Source: Gordonia sihwensis NBRC 108236 (GTDB lineage Bacteria > Actinomycetota > Actinomycetes > Mycobacteriales > Mycobacteriaceae). Taken from it: a stretch of 64,000 bases of DNA. The notes beneath the pieces were generated by a model. That model saw nothing but the letters and a program-made list of their open reading frames with translations, was not told where the DNA came from and searched no databases. Shown here one piece after another: positions 36,031 through 42,098 of this stretch. The stretch spans positions 181,236-245,235 of the forward strand of contig NZ_BANU01000010.1 in assembly GCF_000333035.1 (NCBI RefSeq), given 5' to 3'. Within the stretch, counting starts at the first letter, position 1, and the number at the start of each line of letters is the position of its first letter. A program made the translations under genes and the position numbers.

Positions 36031-36221
36031 TCCGCACGACGACCACGGCGCCGGCCGGGCTCATGTGCTGCGGCCACCGTCCCGGACAGTGCCCGGATAT
36101 CCGCAAGACCAGCTGGCACGCGAAGTGCGGGCACGGGCACTGCGACCGCAAACCTGTTTTCATCGACCGCTCACAGGACCCCGATCCGTGGGCTGTCACA
36201 CCCGAGAGAGATATCGCATGA
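36027..36221 (+). CDS. Small Cys/His-rich protein
   Basis: 64 residues with CCGH, CPDIRK and HAKCGHGHCDRK, a likely zinc-binding module. ATGA overlap at both ends. Function unknown. Confidence 0.6.
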   Translation: MIRTTTTAPAGLMCCGHRPGQCPDIRKTSWHAKCGHGHCDRKPVFIDRSQDPDPWAVTPERDIA

Positions 36222-37042
36222 CTTTCACTGAGTACCCGCAGATCGAGCAGGGGTCCGAGGAGTGGTTTGAGCAGCGGCGCGGCATCGTCACCGCGAGCAT
36301 CGTCGGCCACCTCATCACCCAACGAACACTGTCCGCCAAGGACTACGAGTGCCCCACCTGTCAGGCACCAGCGAACGCGGCGTGCGTGTCGAAGCGCACC
36401 GGCGACTCGATCAAGACGATGCACACCGAACGTGCCGCCGCCGCACGATCCGGCTCATCGACGCCGATCCTCGAACCCGCATCGAACGACACCTCACGCG
36501 GCATCCTCCTCGGGTTGGCTGGTGAACGGTTCTCGGGATTCACTGACGACACCCCGATGACCGCCGCCATGTACCGCGGAGTCTTCGATGAGCCGATCGC
36601 CCGCGACGTCTACCGCACACAGTTCGCCAAGGTCCGCGAGACCGGGTTCATGGTCCGCGACTTCGGCGACTTCAAGCTCGGATACAGCCCTGACGGTGTC
36701 GTCGGCGACGACGGACTCATCGAGGTCAAGTCACGGTCGCAGAGATCGCACGTCCGCAACGTTCTCGCCGGAGAAGTTCCCGCCGAGAACATGGCTCAGC
36801 TGCAGTGCGGACTACTCGTGTCCGGCCGCAAGTGGATCGACTACATCGACTACACCGCCGGCATGCACATGTGGGTGAGACGCGTCTACCCGAATCCCGC
36901 ATGGCAGCAGGTCATCGTGCAGGCCGTGAGACAGGCCGAGCAGAACATTCAGGAGATTGTGCGCCGGTACGCCGAAGGGGTCGAAGGCTTCCCGCTCACC
37001 GAACGCATCCTCGAAACCTTCGACCAGGAGATCGTGCTGTGA
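36218..37042 (+). CDS. YqaJ-type (lambda-exonuclease family) exonuclease with inserted zinc finger
   Basis: A 274-residue protein. EEWFEQRRGIVTAS near residue 13, PDGVVGDDGLIEVKSRS near residue 150 (catalytic D...ExK) and AQLQCGLLVSG are the YqaJ/alkaline exonuclease motifs, so it should resect double-stranded DNA 5'-3' for recombination. Between residues about 46 and 75 a CPTCQAPANAACV...H..R zinc-knuckle is inserted, a motif seen in other actinobacterial phage and restriction proteins. The adjacent gene may be its annealing partner. Confidence 0.85.
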   Translation: MTFTEYPQIEQGSEEWFEQRRGIVTASIVGHLITQRTLSAKDYECPTCQAPANAACVSKRTGDSIKTMHTERAAAARSGSSTPILEPASNDTSRGILLGLAGERFSGFTDDTPMTAAMYRGVFDEPIARDVYRTQFAKVRETGFMVRDFGDFKLGYSPDGVVGDDGLIEVKSRSQRSHVRNVLAGEVPAENMAQLQCGLLVSGRKWIDYIDYTAGMHMWVRRVYPNPAWQQVIVQAVRQAEQNIQEIVRRYAEGVEGFPLTERILETFDQEIVL

Positions 37043-37650
37043 CCGACCAGAACATCGACCTGTCCACGATGATTGAAGCCAGATCGGATCAGGTGAACGC
37101 GGAGGACCTGATCGCCGGACCTGTCACTGTGACGATTACGGACGTCACTCGTGGCAACGCCGAGCAGCCGATCAACCTGTTCACTGACGTTTTCGGGCCG
37201 CGAAAGAGTTTCCGGCCAGGCAAGAGTATGCGTCGCATCCTTGTTGCGATCTGGGGGCCGGACGGTGCTGCGTACGTTGGCCGGCGTCTGACGATCTACC
37301 GCGATCCGGACGTCAAGTTCGGTGGCGTTGCTGTCGGCGGAATCCGTATCAGCCACGCCTCGCACATCGGTGAAGCTCAGACTGTCGCACTCACCGTCAC
37401 GCGCGGCAAGCGGGCTCCGTTCACTGTGAGGCCGCTCCCGGATGCTCCGTCGCCGTCGAAGATTCCGGCCGACATCGAGACACGCATCGACGGCATGGAC
37501 GACGTCGAGAAGCTCGGGCAGATGGTCGGTTGGCTCTCCGGTTTGCATGGCGAGCCTCGTGAGCGTGTGGATGGTCTGATCGCCCGCGTCAATGACCGCA
37601 TCGCCGACCTATCCTCCGGCGCCGAGACTGTCGAGGAGGCCGCATCATGA
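37039..37650 (+). CDS. Phage protein next to the exonuclease, possible recombination partner
   Basis: A 203-residue protein with a beta-rich N-terminal domain (GPVTVTITDVTRGNAEQPIN, RRLTIYRDPDVKFGGVAVGG) and a helical C-terminus. It is coupled to the exonuclease gene by a GTGA overlap. I do not recognise a family; a single-strand-binding or annealing role is a guess based on position. Confidence 0.6.
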   Translation: MTDQNIDLSTMIEARSDQVNAEDLIAGPVTVTITDVTRGNAEQPINLFTDVFGPRKSFRPGKSMRRILVAIWGPDGAAYVGRRLTIYRDPDVKFGGVAVGGIRISHASHIGEAQTVALTVTRGKRAPFTVRPLPDAPSPSKIPADIETRIDGMDDVEKLGQMVGWLSGLHGEPRERVDGLIARVNDRIADLSSGAETVEEAAS

Positions 37651-38138
37651 TGCGGACCTGCGACCGGCCAGGCTGCGGTCAGCGGCATCTCGCCCGCGGC
37701 CTGTGCTCCAAGCACTACTCACAGGCCATGCGCGATGGCACAGCACCAGCACCGAAGCGCGCCACCTACGCACCGGGCCAGGAGTGCATGATCCCCGGCT
37801 GCACCATGAGGGTAGCCGCGAAGCACTACTGCCACCATCACTACGACATCCTGGCCCGACCTCGGTGCGAAACATCGTGGTGCACGCGTCCACGACGGTT
37901 CGCTGACGGCTTCTGTTCGCCTTGTCACCGCTGGATTCTGCGGACTGTCGAGGCTCGTCGTCGTGGCGCACCGGAACCGGACTATCGACCTCCGTCGCCG
38001 AGGAAACGCCTCTCGGTTGAGTGCCCGCATGGGTGTGGCCGTGACTGGCATTTGCGGCCGGCTACGGCGTCTCCGATTCCCCAACTCCGATTCACTGCCT
38101 GCCCTGGCAGTGCTGCCCTGGAAGGACTTTCCGCATGA
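37647..38138 (+). CDS. Cys-rich multi-zinc-finger phage protein
   Basis: 163 residues with about four Cys/His clusters (CDRPGCGQRHLARGLCSKHY, CMIPGCTMRVAAKHYCHHHY, CETSWCTRPRRFADGFCSPC, CPHGCGRDWHLR). The first three share a CxxxxC-x(8-10)-CxxH/C spacing, indicating tandem zinc fingers for nucleic-acid binding. Confidence 0.7.
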   Translation: MMRTCDRPGCGQRHLARGLCSKHYSQAMRDGTAPAPKRATYAPGQECMIPGCTMRVAAKHYCHHHYDILARPRCETSWCTRPRRFADGFCSPCHRWILRTVEARRRGAPEPDYRPPSPRKRLSVECPHGCGRDWHLRPATASPIPQLRFTACPGSAALEGLSA

Positions 38139-38569
38139 CTATCTTGCCCGTCAGCATCCCTCGTGGTGCTCCTGTCCCGGCCCGCTCTCACGCGCATGAT
38201 GCCGGTATCGACCTCTACGCCGCCAAGCGCGTCCACATCGAGCCTGGCGAGGTGACTGTCGTCCCGACCGGCGCCAGGGTCGCGATCCCTGCGGGGCATG
38301 TCGGGATCGTCGCCCTGCGATCGTCGCTCGCCTACGGCCGGTCCTTGGCACTCGCGAACGGAATCGGCGTGATCGACGCCGGATACCGCGGCGAGATCAG
38401 AGTCGCGCTCGCCACGTGGGAGCCGACCCCGGAACTCATCGACGCAGGGGAGCGGATCGCGCAGCTCCTAATCGTCCCGATCGCCACGCCGGCAGTCGAG
38501 CTGGTCGAAGATCTCCCGCCGTCTGGTGATGGGCGTGGCACTGATGGTTTCGGATCGAGCGGCCGATGA
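38135..38569 (+). CDS. dut: dUTP diphosphatase
   Basis: Hydrolyses dUTP to dUMP, keeping uracil out of phage DNA. The 144-residue product has the trimeric dUTPase motifs: HDAGIDLYA, ALRSSLAYGRSLALANGIG, GVIDAGYRGEI, ERIAQLLIVPI and the C-terminal [10 protein letters not shown] arm. Confidence 0.93.
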   Translation: MTILPVSIPRGAPVPARSHAHDAGIDLYAAKRVHIEPGEVTVVPTGARVAIPAGHVGIVALRSSLAYGRSLALANGIGVIDAGYRGEIRVALATWEPTPELIDAGERIAQLLIVPIATPAVELVEDLPPSGDGRGTDGFGSSGR

Positions 38570-38709
38570 CCACCACCGAAGACCTGTACCAGCAGGCAGC
38601 GCTCAAGTACGACTGCTACCGCAGTAGCGGCAGTGGTGAGGCGTCGATGACCGGCCTCCGCGCTGTCGTTGACCTGTCCGCCCCGGAGTTGGACGGCGGT
38701 GCGGCATGA
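38566..38709 (+). CDS. Very small phage protein
   Basis: 47 residues starting at ATG 38566, overlapping the dut stop and the next start by ATGA junctions. No recognisable domain. Confidence 0.5.
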   Translation: MTTTEDLYQQAALKYDCYRSSGSGEASMTGLRAVVDLSAPELDGGAA

Positions 38710-39323
38710 GTACGGTGGCAGAGCGCACTGCTCACGCAATGGCTGAGATTGAGGCTGCACGACAGGGGCATCGGGGCGCGGACCTCGGGGGCGCGGACCT
38801 CGGGGGCGCGGACCTCCGGTGCGCGGACCTCCGGGACGCGAACCTCCGGTACGCGGACCTCGGGGGCGCGGAACTCGGGGGCGCGGACCTCCGGGGCGCG
38901 GACCTCGGGGGCGCGGACCTCGGGGGCGCGGACCTCCGGTGCGCGAACCTCCGGGGCGCGGACTTCCGGTACGCGAACCTCCGGGGCGCGAACCTCTGGG
39001 ACGCGGACCTCCGGGACGCGGACCTCCGGGACGCGGACCCCATCCTGTCTGTGACTGGCCTCCCGTCTGGACATGCAATCCTCACACCCACCGTGAGCGG
39101 ATGGGCGCTGCGTGTCGGCTGCTGGACTGGCACCATCGACGGCCTCCGCACACTGATCGCACAGGATGACGGCTGGCCTGAGGCGGAAGGTGATCAGATC
39201 GCAGTCCGGCGTCCGATGCTCGCGGCCCTCGCGGACATGTGCGAGGTGTGGGCCGCCGACCGGCAGTGGGCTTTGGATGCGGTCATCGAAAAGTGGGGAC
39301 ATTCGGACGGCGGTGCAGCATGA
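38706..39323 (+). CDS. Pentapeptide-repeat protein
   Basis: 205 residues. Residues about 24-110 are roughly 17 consecutive pentapeptides of the A(D/N)L(G/R)G type ([19 protein letters not shown]), which fold as a right-handed quadrilateral beta-helix mimicking DNA, as in Qnr/MfpA gyrase inhibitors. The C-terminal domain (about 95 residues) is unrelated and has [19 protein letters not shown]. The repeat is near-identical at the DNA level in 15-bp units. The target is unknown; gyrase protection or host-toxin interference are possibilities. Confidence 0.85.
   Translation: MSTVAERTAHAMAEIEAARQGHRGADLGGADLGGADLRCADLRDANLRYADLGGAELGGADLRGADLGGADLGGADLRCANLRGADFRYANLRGANLWDADLRDADLRDADPILSVTGLPSGHAILTPTVSGWALRVGCWTGTIDGLRTLIAQDDGWPEAEGDQIAVRRPMLAALADMCEVWAADRQWALDAVIEKWGHSDGGAA
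38780..39040 (+). repeat. 15-bp tandem DNA repeat within the pentapeptide gene
   Basis: About 17 units of GCGGACCTC(G/C)GGGGC differ from each other at only one or two positions. Protein-level selection alone would allow more synonymous change, so the array looks young or homogenised. It could change length in steps of five residues. Confidence 0.8.
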
Positions 39324-39649
39324 TCACGCTCGAAAAGCACCTAGCCGCGCACGCATCCGTCAATCCCGGCGAGGAGGACGCCCACCTCATCCTCTGCCAT
39401 TGCGGCACCTGGTTCGACGACGAGGGTGATCATCGCGCACACGTCGCCGCGACCTGGCGTGAGGCCCGCACGGTGCGGACCGTCGAAGAACTCGATGCGC
39501 TGCCACGGAACTCGATGGTTCTCGACCCTACGTGGCGTGTCTGGCAACGCATCCGCGAGCAGTGGGTGGCACTCGGTCGCCTACACGCGCCGCCGATGGT
39601 TCCCTTCCCTGTTGTTGTCTTGTGGACTCCCGAGGATGGTGCGGCATGA
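39320..39649 (+). CDS. Small phage protein with one Cys/His cluster
   Basis: 109 residues with [22 protein letters not shown], a possible C2H2-type zinc site, followed by a [14 protein letters not shown] helix. Coupled by ATGA to both neighbours. Confidence 0.6.
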   Translation: MITLEKHLAAHASVNPGEEDAHLILCHCGTWFDDEGDHRAHVAATWREARTVRTVEELDALPRNSMVLDPTWRVWQRIREQWVALGRLHAPPMVPFPVVVLWTPEDGAA

Positions 39650-40038
39650 GTGGGCAGGACGCGCGGGACGTCATCGCCGCGCACGAGCGGGTCCACGGGA
39701 TGCGCCTGGCGACCTGCAAGTGCGGGTGGGAAGAGCCCATCCGAGGGCGGGACGTGACTGTGCTGCACGCCGCACACCAGCTCGACGCGCTCACCGCGGC
39801 CGGCTTCGCGATCGTGAAGCTCCCCGAGCCGATTCATCGCTGCGACCGCGACGTCGCCTGGCTGTCCCGCGACGACGAGATTCAGGTCGACTACGACTCG
39901 CGCAGATCGTCGATCTGTGTGTCGTACCCGGACGGCAGTGACATACCGATCTACGGACCGTGGGATGCAGACCGAGCCCTGGACGTCGGTACTGCTCTGA
40001 TCGCCGCTCACGCCGAGGCGGGTGAGGGCGATGACTAG
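39646..40038 (+). CDS. Phage protein with an N-terminal zinc-knuckle-like motif
   Basis: 130 residues. The N-terminal AAHERVHGMRLATCKCGWEEP has paired Cys and His; the rest is of mixed strand-helix character. No family recognised. Confidence 0.6.
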   Translation: MSGQDARDVIAAHERVHGMRLATCKCGWEEPIRGRDVTVLHAAHQLDALTAAGFAIVKLPEPIHRCDRDVAWLSRDDEIQVDYDSRRSSICVSYPDGSDIPIYGPWDADRALDVGTALIAAHAEAGEGDD

Positions 40039-40156
40039 GCACCGGCACGTCTGGGGATTCTGGGTCACGTTCAGGGACTCGCACCGTCAGTACCGACACT
40101 GCGACACCTGCGGGCGCATGCAGATTCGGGGGCCGAAGCGGTGGTGGTCGCTATGA
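40031..40156 (+). CDS. Very small Cys/His-rich basic protein
   Basis: 41 residues: HRHVWGFWVTFRDSHRQYRH then CDTCGRMQIRGPKRWWSL. A likely small zinc-binding protein. Start ATG 40031 overlaps the upstream gene by 8 bases. Confidence 0.5.
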   Translation: MTRHRHVWGFWVTFRDSHRQYRHCDTCGRMQIRGPKRWWSL

Positions 40157-40467
40157 CCGGCACTGACCCCGCGAAGGTGGGTGACGTCCTCGACATGGGC
40201 GCGCCCGAACCGCCGAATGTCATCGGCGTCGAGTCGCTGGCGTGGGCGGACTACGGGTGGGGCGATGGGCCGACGCTCGCTGACGAATCCGCCGACGATG
40301 ACCCCGAGGCCGAACTACTCAACTTCGGCAAGACCAGTGCACCGTCGATCGACGGCTACTGGAAGTTCTACCTCGGCGGCAAGACGTACATCGACTGGGA
40401 GACCATGCTGCGCCGGTTCGGGCCAGTCCGCGTCACCCACACCAGCAAGGAGAACTCCGATGACTGA
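40153..40467 (+). CDS. Small acidic phage protein
   Basis: 104 residues, rich in Asp/Glu in the middle (LADESADDDPEAELL), ending with YWKFYLGGKTYIDWETMLRR. No family recognised. Confidence 0.55.
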   Translation: MTGTDPAKVGDVLDMGAPEPPNVIGVESLAWADYGWGDGPTLADESADDDPEAELLNFGKTSAPSIDGYWKFYLGGKTYIDWETMLRRFGPVRVTHTSKENSDD

Positions 40468-40987
40468 ACAGTTTCAGAACTTGAAAGAGTTGCCTGACAC
40501 CACCGACATCGTGCAGCGTGCACGGGCAGCCCTCGACGGCATCACCGAAGGCAGGTGGTGGTGGACGGCGGAGACCCGGGCGCGGCTCATCGCACTCGGT
40601 GACGACAAGCACGAACTCACCGATGCGCGTGAGATCATCCGGTGCGCCGCTCTGCTGCATCCCGGCGAAGCCGATGCCCGCTTCATCGCCGCGGCGCCGG
40701 ATCTCGTGCGCGAGCTGGCCGACGAGCTGGAAGCCACGCGGCGATCCGAGCGGGAGAACCAGGACCTTGCGATCAAGCACTACGTCGCCAAGGACGACTT
40801 GCAGATCGAGCGTGACGAGCTGCGCGCCGAGGTGGAGCGGGTGCGGAAGTTGGCCGAGCGTTGGGAAGCTGATCCTTGCGTGTGCGGCTATCGCATCCCC
40901 GACGGCAACGACACGGATTCGCAGTGCCTCCACTGCGGTGCGACTTCGTTGCTCCGCGCACTTGACGGGAAGGCCGGCCGTGGGTGA
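40460..40987 (+). CDS. Coiled-coil phage protein with C-terminal zinc ribbon
   Basis: 175 residues. Residues about 85-140 form a coiled coil (VRELADELEATRRSEREN, ERDELRAEVERVRKLAERW) and the C-terminus has CVCGYRI and CLHCGA, a four-Cys zinc site. The N-terminal part (ALDGITEGRWWW ... ARFIAAAPDLVREL) resembles a domain common in actinophage early genes. Confidence 0.65.
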   Translation: MTEQFQNLKELPDTTDIVQRARAALDGITEGRWWWTAETRARLIALGDDKHELTDAREIIRCAALLHPGEADARFIAAAPDLVRELADELEATRRSERENQDLAIKHYVAKDDLQIERDELRAEVERVRKLAERWEADPCVCGYRIPDGNDTDSQCLHCGATSLLRALDGKAGRG

Positions 40988-41183
40988 CATCTACTGCGGC
41001 GGCTGCGGAGGACTTGGAGGTCACTCGCAGCGCTGCCCCGAAACCCCCGGATGGATCTGGCGCCGCCTTGCTGACGTGGCCGAGCGGATCGCACACACCA
41101 CCGGCGCCACACCCGAAATGCAGAACACGGCGTGGGCGGCCGAAGCACACTGCCTACAGCTCGCACGGGAGGCGCAGGGATGA
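40980..41183 (+). CDS. Small Cys-rich phage protein
   Basis: 67 residues with YCGGCGGLGGHSQRCP at the N-terminus, a likely zinc knuckle, followed by an amphipathic helix. GTG 40980 overlaps the upstream stop. Confidence 0.55.
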   Translation: MGDIYCGGCGGLGGHSQRCPETPGWIWRRLADVAERIAHTTGATPEMQNTAWAAEAHCLQLAREAQG

Positions 41184-41335
41184 GCACCGGATGCCCATGC
41201 ACCACAGGACCAGTCGCCGACCACGCCGACCACTGCTGCTTCGCCGACGACGGCCACGGACGTCCCACCGACCTCGACGAATACCACCTCGGCGGACCAC
41301 TCCCATGCGGACACCAGATCGGGGATGCGTCATGA
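41180..41335 (+). CDS. Very small Cys/His-rich protein
   Basis: 51 residues with CPCTTG, HADHCC and PCGHQ. ATG 41180 overlaps the upstream TGA. Its stop forms the palindrome TCATGA with the stop of the reverse-strand gene that follows. Confidence 0.5.
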   Translation: MSTGCPCTTGPVADHADHCCFADDGHGRPTDLDEYHLGGPLPCGHQIGDAS

Positions 41336-41608
41336 CCGGCAGTACGTCCGGTGCCCGCACCCGAGGCACTCGTAGAACACGGTCGCGGACGGATACCCGG
41401 GCGGTGCACCCCACGAGCGGACCACGTTCCCGCGCACGATCTGCAACCCCAGATCCGACCACCGCAGACCGCAACCGTGGCAGTCGAGCGGCATCGTCGA
41501 CACCCACCCACCACCAGGCGCCTCAACCAGGCCCGGCGAATACCAGCACCACGACACCTCACTCACTCGCGCACGGTAGCGCCCACCACCGACAGGACCC
41601 ACCCGCAT
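41330..41608 (-). CDS. Antisense zinc-ribbon protein inside the forward operon
   Basis: A 92-residue reverse-strand frame from ATG 41608 ends LDCHGCGLRWSDLGLQIVRG ... FYECLGCGHRTYCRS, two CxxC knuckles about 35 residues apart, a classic zinc ribbon. Its ATG shares CATG with the next forward ATG, and its stop shares TCATGA with the upstream stop. The forward frame over the same span (also ATGA-coupled) is low-complexity Arg/Thr/Pro/Ser and has clearly lower third-position GC, so the reverse gene is the better call. A reverse gene is unusual in this operon. Confidence 0.5.
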   Translation of the reverse strand: MRVGPVGGGRYRARVSEVSWCWYSPGLVEAPGGGWVSTMPLDCHGCGLRWSDLGLQIVRGNVVRSWGAPPGYPSATVFYECLGCGHRTYCRS

Positions 41609-42098
41609 GAGCAGCAAGAGAACGTTCACCGACGACGAGCATCAGCGGATCCTCGCGATGATCGCCGACGAATGCCCACCCGGCGAAATCGCCGCCACCA
41701 TCGGCGTCCCGACCGCCTGGATCACCCGCCACTACCCCGAAGCGAAAGGCACGAAAGCCCAACTCAAGGAGTGGCAGTCGTTGACGGCGATGGTCACCGA
41801 AACCGAACGCAAGTACTTCAACAAGCGCACCGGTCTGCCCGAGTTGCAGCGTGGCCGCGACTACGAACTCGAGCAGCAGCGGCGTGCGAAAGCTGAGAGG
41901 GATCGCCAGGCTCGACTGAACCGCATGAAGCCGCGCCACGAGTGGAGTGCAGCTGACCTTGCCACCGCCGAACGCATGCTGCGTGAGGGCGCCTCCTACA
42001 ACCGGGTAGCCGAGCGTATCGGTGTCGCACGCCGCACCATCCAGAAACGGTTCCCCGGCTACGGACACCCCGCCAAACGAAAGGCGGAAGCGGCATGA
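41607..42098 (+). CDS. Phage protein with two helix-turn-helix segments
   Basis: 163 residues. An N-terminal HTH-like part (HQRILAMIADECPPGEIAAT, IGVPTAWITRHYPEAKG), a charged coiled middle, and a C-terminal HTH (TAERMLREGASYNRVAERIG, VARRTIQKRFPG). A likely DNA-binding regulator or replication accessory. Coupled to the large gene downstream by ATGA. Confidence 0.7.
   Translation: MSSKRTFTDDEHQRILAMIADECPPGEIAATIGVPTAWITRHYPEAKGTKAQLKEWQSLTAMVTETERKYFNKRTGLPELQRGRDYELEQQRRAKAERDRQARLNRMKPRHEWSAADLATAERMLREGASYNRVAERIGVARRTIQKRFPGYGHPAKRKAEAA

Noticed and set aside
38780..39040. Possible CRISPR-like array
   Set aside because: Units are 15 bp with no spacers, and the sequence is coding.
38616..39302. 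Reverse frames through the pentapeptide gene encoding GSAPEVR-type repeats
   Set aside because: The 15-bp DNA repeat opens several frames. Only the forward frame gives a known fold and is coupled to neighbours.
41332..41610. Forward frame with ATGA junctions at both ends
   Set aside because: Low-complexity Thr/Arg/Pro sequence and lower third-position GC than the reverse zinc-ribbon frame. Not excluded, but less likely.
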